Assembly (NCBI GenBank): GCA_016212885.1
Contig: JACRDO010000095.1
Location: forward strand, 1-64,000
Reading direction: 5' to 3'
Source: Elusimicrobiota bacterium
GTDB taxonomy: Bacteria; Elusimicrobiota; Elusimicrobia; UBA1565
DNA length: 64,000 nt
Of this stretch, positions 24,085 to 33,682 are shown piece after piece. Numbering within the stretch: position 1 is the first letter of the stretch; the number at the start of each line of letters is the position of its first letter. Under the pieces are notes generated by a model. The model did no database searches and was not told the DNA's origin. It saw only the letters and a list, made by a program, of their open reading frames with translations. A program made the position numbers and the translations under genes.

Positions 24085-27000
24085 ATGAGCGAGTCTGAAA
24101 AGCCCGACGAGATGCTCGAAAGCGTCGCCAATCTTGAAACGGCGCGCATGACCCTGCGCTGGGCCTTAGACCGCATGCGGTCCCTGGAAGCCGGCAACGC
24201 GGAGATGCGCGAGCTGCTCAAAGCCGCGGCGTCCGGGCGCGAGGAGGCGGTCAAGGAGCTCGAGCGCTTCCGGCTCTCGGCCGAGGAGCGCCTCAAGCGC
24301 CTGAGCGAGAAGGAGCGCTTCGTCCAGGAGATGCAGGGCATCCTCAACAGCCTCTTCAAGGGCGAGCTCGACGTCGCCGGCTTCGTCAAGAAGCGCCAGG
24401 AGCTCGATAAGGCCCAGGAGCTCATCGAGGCGAAGGTCCGCAAGCAGCTCGCCGAGGCCGAGGAGCTCCGCAAGCGCGAGCTGGAGGGCCATGCGCGCCT
24501 CCTCACGGAGATGGAGGCGGCCTACACCGGGGCCCTCGCCGAGGCCCAGCGCCGCTTCCATGAGGCTGTCGCCGGGCTCGAAAAGCGCCACCGGGCGGAG
24601 ATCGCCGCGGAGCAGGCGAAGGTCTCCCGCGCGTACGAAGACGTCCTCCAGGAGACCAGCCATCAGGGCGAGCAGTTCCACCAGAAAGCCCTCCTCATGG
24701 AGGCGGAATTCTCAGGCCGGCGCAAGGAGCTCGAAAAAGACCTTGAGAAGCTTCAGCAGAAGCTGGCCGAAGAGCACCTCCAGGCCGAACAGCGCCAGAG
24801 CCATCTCCACGAAGCCCTCCGGGAGCGCATCGAGGCGGAAAAGCGGCAGCTGGAGCAGGAGCTGGCCCTGCGCGACGCGCGCGTCGCGGAGATGCGCCAG
24901 GCCCTCGTCGAGCTCGAGGCGTCCATCGAGCGCCGCGAGGAGGAGGCGGTCCGCAAGGCCTTCGAGCGCTTCGAGGAGGAGCGCCGCTCGTTCCGGGACC
25001 GCATCGAGGCCCTGCGCCGCGAGACGGACGAGAGGGTCGCTGAAGCCTCGAACCAGATCGAGGCCCTCAAGGCCGAGCTCGCGCAGCAAGAGTCCCGCTT
25101 CAACTCCGAGCGCGAGGCCCTGCTCCGCGCTCAGCAGGACCTGCGCCGCAAAGACGCGGACATGCACCGCGAGCAGCTCGAGGCGGAGCACCGCGAGTTC
25201 CTCGAGCGCCAGCGCCGGCGCGACGCGGAGCAGCTCGGCGCCTTGGAAACGGCCGAGCGCCGGCACGCGGCGCGGGAAGCGGAGCTCCGGGAAAGCCTTG
25301 CCCGCGACCTGGAGACGGTCCGCGCCGCTCACGCCGAGGAGCTCAGGCGCCTGGAGGCGGAGATCTCCAGCCTGCGCGAGCGGCATGAGGCCGAGCTCAG
25401 GATCCGCGACGACGAGGTCCGGCGGCTTTCGGAGCTGATGCGCGTCGATGACTCCAAGCGCGACGAGAGGACCTCCGCGGAGTTCGAGGCTTTGCAGGCC
25501 CGCCATGCGCGGGAGCTCGAGCGCCTCTCGCAGGAGCTCTCGCGCCAGCAGGAGCGATTCCAGGCGGAGCAGACGGCCATGCTGGGCGAGCTGGGGGAGG
25601 CGCGTCAGAAGCACGCGCACGATCTGGAGGCCGCGCGCGCCGAGATCGCCGCGAAGTCCGCGGCGGAGATCGACGGCCTCCGGCAACGCCATGAAGCCGA
25701 GTCCCGGCGCCTTTCAGAGTCCTGGAGCGCCCGATACGCCGAGCAGGCCCAGCGGCTGGAATCCGAGATCGCGCGCCTCAAGCAGCGCCATGAAGCCGAT
25801 CTCGCCTCCGCCCATCAGGAGTCCCACAGCATCTTGGAGCCTCTGCGCGCCGCGGAGGAGGAGCGCGGCCGGCGGACCGCCGCGGACTTCGAGGCCCTGC
25901 AGGCGAAGACCCGCGAGGAGATCGAGCGCCTCGCGGGGCGGATGCAGGCCCAAGCGGAGGCTTTCAAGGCCGAGCGCGAGGCCCTGCTCGCTGAAGCCCA
26001 GCAGATCCGCCAAGCCGACGCGGCCAAGCACGCCGAAGCCCTCCAGGCTCTGGAAGCTTCCTATAAGACGCGGGAGGCCGAGTTCAGCCGCGTCAACGAA
26101 ACCCGCTTCCAAACCCTCCACCAGGAGGCCGTGCGCCGCATCCAGACCGCGGTGGCCGAGGTGCAGGCTCTGCGCGCGCAGATGGAGAAGCAGAGAACGG
26201 AGTCCGACGCCCAGCGCGCGGCCCTGCTCGAACAGCAGGCGGCGGTCATCCAGCAGGAAGCCCAGAAATACATGGAGCAGCTGGACCAGATGCGCCGGAG
26301 CTATTCCAAGATGCTGGCTTCCCAGAAGGAGGAATCCCTGGCCGAGTCCGAGCGGCTGAGCAAAGCGGTCTCCGAGCTCCGGGCCGAGCTCACCCGTCGG
26401 CCCGAAGCGCCGGCCCCCGGCGCTTCTGAGAGCGCCGTCCTTGAAGGCGCGGCTGTTTCTCCTCTCGCCGGAAAGGGCGGCGCCCAGACTTCAGCTCAAG
26501 CCCCCAAGCGCAGGCGCCTGAAAGCGCTCGGCTGGGGGGCCTTGGCGGCAGCCGCATCGGCCGCCGCGGCGTTCGCCTGGGTTTTCGTTTTCTCCGGCCG
26601 CGATTACGCCGTGCCGTTCTCCCATCCGACGGGACTCGTCTGGGAGGGGGACATTCTCTGGGCTTCGGATTGGTACGACCAGTCCATCCACCAGCTCCGC
26701 CTCGGCCCAAGCGGGTTGACCGCGGTGCGCCGCTTCCCGGTGCCGGCCCACATCCTGGGCATGACGCGCGTCAACGGGGCGTTCTACATCGTCGATTCCT
26801 GGGCCCGGCTCATCGAGCGCTGGGTCCCCTCCGGCGACGCGCTGGTCCTCGACCGCTCCTGGCCGAGCCCCGGGGAGAAGCCCTCAGCTGTCCACTACGA
26901 CGGCAAGAGCCTCTGGACAGCTGATTCAGGGGCCCGGAAGATATACCGGCACCTTCTTGATGAGGACCTCACGGTGGCTGAATCGTATTCGGCCGGAGAC

Positions 27001-27291
27001 GATCCGGTGGGGCTGGGTTCGGACGCGAAAGGCGATTTCTGGTCCGCGGACGGGGCCAACCGGCTGTTCCTGCGCCGCCTGCGGGACGCCAACCTTTCCT
27101 TCGCCGGGGCCTACCGCCTCCCGGAGATCCTGGACGACGCCCCCTTGCTCTCCTGCTTCGCTTGGCGCGGCCGCAAGCTGTGGATCGGCCGGGAAGGCTC
27201 CTTCCGTCTGATCGAGCGCCCCTGGTGGCGCCTGCGGGCGGACAAGGCGGCCCTCGCAACGGGCCCCTCCACGTTGACACCATCGAAGTGA
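24085..27291 (+). CDS. Giant coiled-coil protein with transmembrane segment and beta-propeller
   Basis: Residues 1-770 are an almost uninterrupted charged coiled coil rich in Glu/Arg/Ala heptads. A repeat-derived linker (about 780-800) and a transmembrane helix (about 811-836) follow, then about 220 residues with five WD/YWTD-like blades (ILWASDWYD, FYIVDSWAR, LWTADSGAR, FWSADGANR, LWIGREGS). The topology implied is a long cytoplasmic rod and a small extracytoplasmic propeller. No family was recognised. Repetitive sequence of this kind gives misleading homology hits to myosin and SMC proteins. Confidence 0.82.
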   Translation: MSESEKPDEMLESVANLETARMTLRWALDRMRSLEAGNAEMRELLKAAASGREEAVKELERFRLSAEERLKRLSEKERFVQEMQGILNSLFKGELDVAGFVKKRQELDKAQELIEAKVRKQLAEAEELRKRELEGHARLLTEMEAAYTGALAEAQRRFHEAVAGLEKRHRAEIAAEQAKVSRAYEDVLQETSHQGEQFHQKALLMEAEFSGRRKELEKDLEKLQQKLAEEHLQAEQRQSHLHEALRERIEAEKRQLEQELALRDARVAEMRQALVELEASIERREEEAVRKAFERFEEERRSFRDRIEALRRETDERVAEASNQIEALKAELAQQESRFNSEREALLRAQQDLRRKDADMHREQLEAEHREFLERQRRRDAEQLGALETAERRHAAREAELRESLARDLETVRAAHAEELRRLEAEISSLRERHEAELRIRDDEVRRLSELMRVDDSKRDERTSAEFEALQARHARELERLSQELSRQQERFQAEQTAMLGELGEARQKHAHDLEAARAEIAAKSAAEIDGLRQRHEAESRRLSESWSARYAEQAQRLESEIARLKQRHEADLASAHQESHSILEPLRAAEEERGRRTAADFEALQAKTREEIERLAGRMQAQAEAFKAEREALLAEAQQIRQADAAKHAEALQALEASYKTREAEFSRVNETRFQTLHQEAVRRIQTAVAEVQALRAQMEKQRTESDAQRAALLEQQAAVIQQEAQKYMEQLDQMRRSYSKMLASQKEESLAESERLSKAVSELRAELTRRPEAPAPGASESAVLEGAAVSPLAGKGGAQTSAQAPKRRRLKALGWGALAAAASAAAAFAWVFVFSGRDYAVPFSHPTGLVWEGDILWASDWYDQSIHQLRLGPSGLTAVRRFPVPAHILGMTRVNGAFYIVDSWARLIERWVPSGDALVLDRSWPSPGEKPSAVHYDGKSLWTADSGARKIYRHLLDEDLTVAESYSAGDDPVGLGSDAKGDFWSADGANRLFLRRLRDANLSFAGAYRLPEILDDAPLLSCFAWRGRKLWIGREGSFRLIERPWWRLRADKAALATGPSTLTPSK
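26428..26486. repeat. Family-3 repeat, reverse orientation, in the coiled-coil gene
   Basis: The minus strand reads GGCGCCGCCCTTTCCGG, then GAGGAGAAAC, then AAGGACGGCGC, aligning with the family-3 copies at 27498, 42579 and 62119. An adjoining palindrome pairs GAAGCGCCGG with CCGGCGCTTC (26404-26426). It lies in the linker just before the transmembrane helix. Confidence 0.65.
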
Positions 27292-27302
27292 TTGACTAAA
27301 AT
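27274..27302 (+). promoter_or_regulatory. Near-consensus promoter for the CBM48-like gene
   Basis: TTGACA (27274-27279), a 17-base spacer and TAAAAT (27297-27302). The GTG start at 27309 is 6 bases later, a clear leaderless arrangement. The promoter overlaps the end of the preceding gene. Confidence 0.75.
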
Positions 27303-27308
27303 CGCGCT

Positions 27309-28085
27309 GTGCCTTTGTTCGACCCCTTCGGCCTGAAGAAAGAATCCGCGCAAGAGCCGGCGCCGGGCGGCGAACCGGGCCTGAAAACCGCCAAGCTCTT
27401 CCTGGGCGCCATGCTGGCGCTCAGCGCCGCGCTTACCCTCGTGTGCGCCGGAGGCCTGGCCGCGCGCGTGCGCCGTCTCGTGCTTGAGTCCAAGCCCGCG
27501 GCCGCCCTCTCCGGGAAAGGAGAACGGCGACCCTCCGAGGACGGCGCTTCCCATGGCGCGGCCGCCGCCGCGAAGCAGGCCCCGACGCAGAAGGCGCAGC
27601 CCCAGCCCGCGGCCCCTGGCGCTGCTGAAAGCCAGGGACCGCGCGGTAGCGCCGTGCTCCTTAGCCGCGCGGCCGAATCGCCCGCCAAGCCGCCTGAGCC
27701 CGCGGCGAAAGCCCACGCGCCGCCGCAGGCCAAAGCGGTCCCAGCCGCTCCCGCTCCGGCCAAGGAGGCCCCCAAGGCGCCCGCGCCGCCGCAGGCCAAA
27801 GCGGCCCCAGCCGCGCCGGCTGCCGCGCCCGCCCCAGCCAAGGCTTCCACGACGAAAAAGATCGAGTTCTCCCACTCCGACCCTTCGGCGAAGGAGGCCC
27901 TCCTCCTGGGCGCGTTCCTCGTCAGGAGCAAGGGACGCGCGGAGATGGCCAAGTTCTCCAGCGGCGAATGGCGCCTGACGCTCACTCTCGTGACCGGCAC
28001 GACCTACTCCTACCGCATCGAGACCGTGGACGGCCAGGGCAAACGCCGCGTCTCCCCCAAGCAGTCCGTCTTCGTCAGTCCCTGA
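27309..28085 (+). CDS. Membrane-anchored protein with C-terminal CBM48-like domain
   Basis: The 258-residue protein has an N-terminal transmembrane helix (about 30-55), a long Pro/Ala/Lys linker, and a C-terminal domain (about 180-258) resembling the AMPK/CBM48 E-set fold: LLLGAFLVR, FSSGEWRLTLTLVTGTTYSYRIETVDG. The linker holds a family-3 copy, a family-2 copy and a 63-bp direct repeat (APPQAKAxPAAP twice). Glycan binding is possible, but many E-set domains of this type bind proteins. GTG 27309 is supported by the promoter directly upstream. Confidence 0.78.
   Translation: MPLFDPFGLKKESAQEPAPGGEPGLKTAKLFLGAMLALSAALTLVCAGGLAARVRRLVLESKPAAALSGKGERRPSEDGASHGAAAAAKQAPTQKAQPQPAAPGAAESQGPRGSAVLLSRAAESPAKPPEPAAKAHAPPQAKAVPAAPAPAKEAPKAPAPPQAKAAPAAPAAAPAPAKASTTKKIEFSHSDPSAKEALLLGAFLVRSKGRAEMAKFSSGEWRLTLTLVTGTTYSYRIETVDGQGKRRVSPKQSVFVSP
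27498..27566. repeat. Family-3 repeat in the CBM48-like gene
   Basis: The 69-bp unit begins GCGGCCGCCCTCTCCGGG and ends GGCGCGGCCGCC. It matches the MerR-gene repeat at roughly 58 of 69 positions by eye. It is in frame but read in a different frame from the MerR copy. Confidence 0.85.
27614..27672. repeat. Family-2 repeat in the CBM48-like gene
   Basis: This single unit is nearly identical to the reverse complement of the tandem copies at 15241-15360, and it is translated in the same frame (GAAESQGPRGSAVLLSRAA). Confidence 0.9.
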
Positions 28086-28102
28086 GCGCCCCCTGTTCTG
28101 TA

Positions 28103-28131
28103 TTGATTTTGTAACATTCACGGGCTAAACT
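28103..28131 (+). promoter_or_regulatory. Promoter of the giant kelch gene
   Basis: TTGATT (28103-28108), a 17-base spacer and TAAACT (28126-28131). The ATG at 28139 is 7 bases later. Confidence 0.65.
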
Positions 28132-28138
28132 CGGAGGG

Positions 28139-31100
28139 ATGCCGCTCGGGGCTCCGGCCGCGGGCGCTATTGTGGTCATGCGGAAATCCCTTGCTTTCCT
28201 TCTCGCTTGCGCCGCCCTGACGGCCGCTGAAGGCCTGTCCTGGGCGCAGACGACCCGCTTCAACCACGCCTCGGTCCTGCTGCCCAACGGCAACATCGTC
28301 ACCATCGGAGGCTCCTCTTTGTCTTCGGATGATGCGGGCTTTACTCTGGCAATGTCGACGGTCGAGATATTCTCCGGATGGGGGGACCCGCCGACCACCG
28401 GGGCGAACATGGCCGTGGCGCGGGCATCCCACACGGCCACACTCCTGCCCGACGGCCGGATCCTGGTCGTGGGCGGCTGCACCGGCCTTAACTGCGGCGC
28501 CATCCGAGCCGACGCCGAGCTCTACAACCCGGTGGCCAACGCGTGGACGGCCGCCGCGAACCAGATGCCCGAGGGCCACCAGAGCCACACGGCGACGCTC
28601 CTGCCAAACGGCACGGTCCTCATCGCCGGAGGCCAGGATTCCGCGAACACGGTCTCGGCCAAGTGCTACATCTTCAATCCGGCGGACAACACTTTCACCG
28701 CGACCGGGAATCTCAATCAGGCCCGGACCGCCCACTCGGCCACCCTGCTCTACAACGGCAAGGTCTTCGTCGCAGGCGGCTTTTTCTTCCAGGCCGGCCC
28801 GCCCCCGATCGACTTCGCAGTGACTACCGAGCTCTACTCCAACGGGGCCTGGTCCCCGGGCCCGACCCTTATCTGGAAGCGCGCTTTCCACACGGCCACC
28901 GCCATGGGCAACCGCAACGTCTTCATCTCCGGCGGCTTGGCCACCAACGACGCCCTTTCCGCTCCAAAGGAAAGCCTTGGGTTCCTCGAAACGACGGAAA
29001 TCTACAACCCTTCCTCCGACAGCATCTCGCCGGGCGCGCCGATGCAGGAGCGCAAGATGCTGCACGCCTCCGCCCTGATTTCAGACGGCGGCATCCGGGT
29101 CATAGGGGGCCTCGGCAACGTCACGACCTCCTACTTCAACACGGTCCCCATCTTCGGCTCGGGCAGCAGCCTCGTCTCCTTCCCCGACAACTTCGCTGCC
29201 GGAGTCGTGCTCGGAACCGGCATCATCAACAGCGCCTTGACCACCCTGGCCGTGCCGGTCCAGCCCAACCTCACCGTCGCGGCCAACGGGACCATCGTCG
29301 ACGGCGACATCTTCTTCTCCAGCCCCACCGCCCAACTGGAGGACGCCAAGGTCTTCTTCACGCACAGCCCGCCCAAGCAGACGAGGGCGCCCCTCAACGG
29401 CGTCTCCGTCGTAGGCGGCCTGGTGAACCCCTCCCGCGCGAACCTCGCCTTGGTCAACCCGACCGGGATGATCCTCTTCAACCCCCGCGAGGCGACCTCG
29501 GAGGACATCATTATGGTGGCCGCCTCCTCCCTGACGTACAACGGGGGGGTCGCGCTTCCGCCCGGACAGACCAGGTCTCTCGACAACGGCACGCTCTTTG
29601 GGAAGATCAACATCTCGTTTCCGACCAGCGACATGAACGGGCTGATCATCAATGGAAGCGCCACTGTCGTCAGCGGCTCGATCCTCCGCGCGAACAACGA
29701 CACTGTCCCCGGCTTCGTGGCCAGCCTCAACGGCGGCGCGGCGACCCTCACTGAATGCTACCCCACATCCGCCCCTCCGTACGTCCCGGACCCGCGCATC
29801 ACCTCCGACGGCCGCGGCGAGGCGCACCTGAACTGCTACCTGAGGGTCACCGGCATCACGGGCGCCATCACGAACAGCAGCTCCACCGCCATTGCTTACA
29901 ATACCCCGGCCCCCTGCAACCCCCCCCCGGGTCCTCCGCCGGTGTGCACCGGGCTGGACATGGCCAACATCATCCTCTACGGCCTGACCCTGAACATGAG
30001 GTACGCGGTCAGCCCCGTCAACCTGCAGAACGCGGCCTTCAACTTCGACATCGCCACGGTCACCATCCGCCGCATGGTCTTCAACGACGTGGAGCTCTAC
30101 GACCCGTCCAGGAACGCGTGGGCCTTCGTCAACGTAACGACGATGCCGGCCTTCGGCAAGAGTTTCGTGCTCGCACCAAACCGGGACGAGCTCCTCTTCG
30201 GCGGGGTCACCTGCACGAAAGCCGGGGACCTTTGCCGCTTCCTGGCCCTCCAGAGCGCCTATCCCTCCGCGTTCATCCCATACGTCGCCATCGGCGGATG
30301 GGACGCGGCAGCTGACCTCAACACCGCCCGCTCCCACCACGCGAGCGTGGTCCTGCCCAGCGGGAGGGTCGCGACCTTCGGCGGCACCGACGGCACGGCG
30401 GTACTCAACACCACCGAGATCTACGACCCCGGCACGCAGGCCATCGAAGCCTCAGGCCCCATGATCCTCCCCAGGAACCTCCACACCGCGACGCTCCTGA
30501 GCGACGGGACCGTGCTTGCCGCGGGGGGATTCTCGACGCTGAGCTCCACGGGGGCAACGAGCTCGGCTGAGATTTTCTATCCGGAGCCCGGCGCCTGGGT
30601 GCCGACCTCCCCGATGTCCTCCTCACGCAGCTACCATACCGCGGCCCTGCTGCCCAACGGCAACGTCCTCGTCTACGGCGGCTATGATGCCCTCGGGAAC
30701 ATGCTGTCCTCCGCCGAGATCTTCATCGCGACGGCGGCCGCCTGGCGCCTGCTCTGCAGGCCGGGGATAGACTGCGGCGTCATCCCCAGCGCGAGGGCCC
30801 AGCACACCATGACGCTCCTCCAGAACGGCGACGTGCTGGTCGCGGGCGGAGTCAACACCAGCGGCGTCCTCAGCAGCGTCGAAACCTACAACTACCGCAC
30901 AGGGGTCTGGACATCGAAGACTCCCATGTCCACGTGCACTCCCGCCAGGCCCGACTGCACCGGCCGCTACGGACACAGCGCGACCCTTCTGCCGAACGGC
31001 CGCGTGCTCGTCGCCGGCGGCGACAACGGCACAGGCGAGATCGGCAACGCCGAGATCTACGACCCCAAGACCAACACGTGGACCAGGACCCGGGAGAACG

Positions 31101-33682
31101 GCAACGACATGCTCATCCCCCGCCTGCGCCACAACGCGACGCTTCTGCCGGACGGCAAGGTCATCATCTCCGGCGGCGTGAGCGCCCTGGGCGAAGCGAT
31201 CGACTGGGCCGAGGGCTTCGACCTCATGTTCTCCTCGTGGCAGGCCCAGGGGCAGATGACGAACAAGCGAGGCTACCATTCCACGGTTCTCATGCACGAC
31301 GGAACTCTCGCCTCGATCGGCGGCTTCAACGGCCTTGATCGAATCACTTCCATCGAAACGCGCTATTTCGGCGAGGACATAGACTCGCTCACTCCGGGCG
31401 GCACCCAGCGCCAGCCCCAAGGCGTGGACGTAGATACGGGGACCCTGACTCGGGGCGGGAGCCTGAGCGTGCGGGGCGCCCGGCTTAAGGGCGTGAGCGA
31501 AGCTTCCGGCGGAAGGGGCAGCGCGAACTCCGGGTTCCATCATCCGAGGCTCTACTTCTACCGGATGGACGCCTCAGGCAACAACACCCAGGCTTCCAGC
31601 GGATTCTCGCTCGACGCTTCCACCCGCTACTACTATTCCGGCTCGAACCTTTGGGCCAACGTGGACTCCTCGATCACCTTCACTGTGCCGGAGAGCACCG
31701 GGCTCCTCCCCGTCGGCTGGTACCAGCTCCGCACCGCGGCCAACGCCCAGTTCTCGACCGCGAAAGCGATCCAAGTGGGCCCGATGCGGCCCGCAGGCCG
31801 TCCGGGGGTCCCGTGGGCCCAGCAGAGCGGGGTGTCCTCGGTCACATGGACATGGGCCGCGGCCCCAGACGTGCCCGGCAGCCGTCCCTTCGTCGATTTC
31901 GACGGCTACCACGTCTACTCGGACACCAACGGCGTCTTCATCGCGACGGTCTCGGCGAGCACGACCACGAGCAACTGCAGCACGGCCGGGGAGAAATGCA
32001 TCCACTGGGTCCAGCGGAGCCTCGGCCCGGACGCGCTGGCCCGCATCCGAGTCGCTCCTTATAACTTGTCGGGCGATGGGCAGGTCAACATCTCCACGAC
32101 GGGCATCCGCAACGTCTCCGGAGTGACTTCCGGCCTCTCCGCGCCGCAGTCCGGGCGGACACAGGTGTCGCTCAAATGGCAATGGGACACGAACGCGGCC
32201 ACCTACTATTGGGTCTACTCGTCGACCAGCCTGGCCCCGATCGCGAAGGCCAACGGCAACGCGTTCATCCTCACAGGCCTCTCGACGAATACGGCCTACG
32301 CGGTGGCGGTCCAGGCCGTCATGGATGCGGGCAGCGGCCCCATGACCGCCTATGCCACGGCCTATACCCTGGCCGACGCGCCCGCGGCAGGGGTGCCCCC
32401 GATGACCGACCCTTCCACAGGATCCATACTGGCGCAATGGTTCCAGCAGACGAACCCAAGCTGGACGAACTATGACCTCCTGGTCGTAAGGGAGGACGGG
32501 CAAGCCGATACCTACGACGGCATTCAGGCCACCCAGTACGGGGTCACCAAGGAAGACTTCATCAAGCCGAACACGCGGTACTTCATGTGGGTCTTCGCGG
32601 TCAACGGGGACAACATGATCACCTTAGGGATACCCATGGGCTCCACCTTCACCTACGTGACGAAGCCGGAACCCCTGAGCGTCCCCTACTCGGACCCCTC
32701 GAACATCACCGTCTCCTGGAGCGCCAACGGAAACCCCTCCTCGACCACCTACAAGGTGGTCTACTCCAGCGACACTCGCATAGACTTCGGACAGAAATGC
32801 GATGTCGCGGTATCCACGACGCATATCTCGCCGGAGGCCCGATTCACAGGCCTCAGCACGCAGATCCCGAACCTCCTGACCGGAAAGAACTATACCATCT
32901 GCGTCTCGGCCATCAACCACTACGGCTACCAGATGGCGACCGTATCGACCTCCGTCTATACCGACAACGGAGGCGGCCCCGAAGGCTCCCTGAGGATCGT
33001 GGCCCAGGCGGGCCAAACGACATCGAAGACGGGAAACATCGGCTCCGGGAGGACGGTCACGGTGAACATCCCGGCGGGCACCTTCGACGACAGCGTCACC
33101 CTCTTCATCGCCTCGGAGACCCTCGCGGAATGCGGCAATATCAACGCGGCAATCAACGTCATTCCCTATCCCTACGCCGATCCGCGCCGCTCCTTCGAGA
33201 TCGGCATCTCCTACGTCGCCGGGGAGGCCAATCTCGGCAACTTGTCCACGCTCGGCATCGTGCGCTATGACCCGACGAGCCGCGCCTGCGTGCCGCTCAA
33301 GAGCAGGGTGGACACAAGCCGGAAGCTCGTCATCGCCGAGGTCAACCACCTTTCGATCTTCAAGCTCATGTCAATCCCGCCGGCGGCGTCGATCGATTCC
33401 GTCCGCGTGTACCCGAACCCGTTCTTCACCCACAGCCAGGGCCACTTCACATTCGACGGGGGCCTCTCCAACGGGCTCCCGACAGGCATGCCGGCCGGGA
33501 CCCGCGTGCGCATCTACACCTTGCACGGCGAACTGGTCTTCGACGGCGCCGCCAACGCCTCCGGCATGCTGACCTGGGACGCGCGCAACAAGGCCGGCCG
33601 CCCCGTCGGGAGCGGCATCTATCTGGCCGTGATCCAGTCTGAAGGGGCCAAGAAGATCATGAAAGTGGTGGTCCTCCGATGA
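28139..33682 (+). CDS. Giant secreted kelch/FN3 protein with C-terminal sorting-like domain
   Basis: The 1847-residue protein has a signal peptide (from Met14), kelch blades of the type HSATLLPNGxVLVAGG..AEIYDP in two blocks (about 30-340 and 720-1080), and a beta-rich middle. About four FN3-like domains (about 1215-1600) and a ZU5-like region (about 1615-1740) follow. The C-terminal FlgD/T9SS type A-like domain starts at VYPNPF (near 1757) and ends GSGIYLAVIQSEGAKKIMKVVV. Such C-termini direct export or anchoring in several phyla. ATG 28139 fits the promoter; ATG 28178 starts the signal peptide more directly. The overlapping next gene encodes a PorV-like barrel. Confidence 0.87.
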   Translation: MPLGAPAAGAIVVMRKSLAFLLACAALTAAEGLSWAQTTRFNHASVLLPNGNIVTIGGSSLSSDDAGFTLAMSTVEIFSGWGDPPTTGANMAVARASHTATLLPDGRILVVGGCTGLNCGAIRADAELYNPVANAWTAAANQMPEGHQSHTATLLPNGTVLIAGGQDSANTVSAKCYIFNPADNTFTATGNLNQARTAHSATLLYNGKVFVAGGFFFQAGPPPIDFAVTTELYSNGAWSPGPTLIWKRAFHTATAMGNRNVFISGGLATNDALSAPKESLGFLETTEIYNPSSDSISPGAPMQERKMLHASALISDGGIRVIGGLGNVTTSYFNTVPIFGSGSSLVSFPDNFAAGVVLGTGIINSALTTLAVPVQPNLTVAANGTIVDGDIFFSSPTAQLEDAKVFFTHSPPKQTRAPLNGVSVVGGLVNPSRANLALVNPTGMILFNPREATSEDIIMVAASSLTYNGGVALPPGQTRSLDNGTLFGKINISFPTSDMNGLIINGSATVVSGSILRANNDTVPGFVASLNGGAATLTECYPTSAPPYVPDPRITSDGRGEAHLNCYLRVTGITGAITNSSSTAIAYNTPAPCNPPPGPPPVCTGLDMANIILYGLTLNMRYAVSPVNLQNAAFNFDIATVTIRRMVFNDVELYDPSRNAWAFVNVTTMPAFGKSFVLAPNRDELLFGGVTCTKAGDLCRFLALQSAYPSAFIPYVAIGGWDAAADLNTARSHHASVVLPSGRVATFGGTDGTAVLNTTEIYDPGTQAIEASGPMILPRNLHTATLLSDGTVLAAGGFSTLSSTGATSSAEIFYPEPGAWVPTSPMSSSRSYHTAALLPNGNVLVYGGYDALGNMLSSAEIFIATAAAWRLLCRPGIDCGVIPSARAQHTMTLLQNGDVLVAGGVNTSGVLSSVETYNYRTGVWTSKTPMSTCTPARPDCTGRYGHSATLLPNGRVLVAGGDNGTGEIGNAEIYDPKTNTWTRTRENGNDMLIPRLRHNATLLPDGKVIISGGVSALGEAIDWAEGFDLMFSSWQAQGQMTNKRGYHSTVLMHDGTLASIGGFNGLDRITSIETRYFGEDIDSLTPGGTQRQPQGVDVDTGTLTRGGSLSVRGARLKGVSEASGGRGSANSGFHHPRLYFYRMDASGNNTQASSGFSLDASTRYYYSGSNLWANVDSSITFTVPESTGLLPVGWYQLRTAANAQFSTAKAIQVGPMRPAGRPGVPWAQQSGVSSVTWTWAAAPDVPGSRPFVDFDGYHVYSDTNGVFIATVSASTTTSNCSTAGEKCIHWVQRSLGPDALARIRVAPYNLSGDGQVNISTTGIRNVSGVTSGLSAPQSGRTQVSLKWQWDTNAATYYWVYSSTSLAPIAKANGNAFILTGLSTNTAYAVAVQAVMDAGSGPMTAYATAYTLADAPAAGVPPMTDPSTGSILAQWFQQTNPSWTNYDLLVVREDGQADTYDGIQATQYGVTKEDFIKPNTRYFMWVFAVNGDNMITLGIPMGSTFTYVTKPEPLSVPYSDPSNITVSWSANGNPSSTTYKVVYSSDTRIDFGQKCDVAVSTTHISPEARFTGLSTQIPNLLTGKNYTICVSAINHYGYQMATVSTSVYTDNGGGPEGSLRIVAQAGQTTSKTGNIGSGRTVTVNIPAGTFDDSVTLFIASETLAECGNINAAINVIPYPYADPRRSFEIGISYVAGEANLGNLSTLGIVRYDPTSRACVPLKSRVDTSRKLVIAEVNHLSIFKLMSIPPAASIDSVRVYPNPFFTHSQGHFTFDGGLSNGLPTGMPAGTRVRIYTLHGELVFDGAANASGMLTWDARNKAGRPVGSGIYLAVIQSEGAKKIMKVVVLR

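Noticed and set aside
24491-26359. Arg/Ser-rich open frames overlapping the coiled-coil gene
   Set aside because: They are frame-shifted readings of repetitive high-GC sequence.
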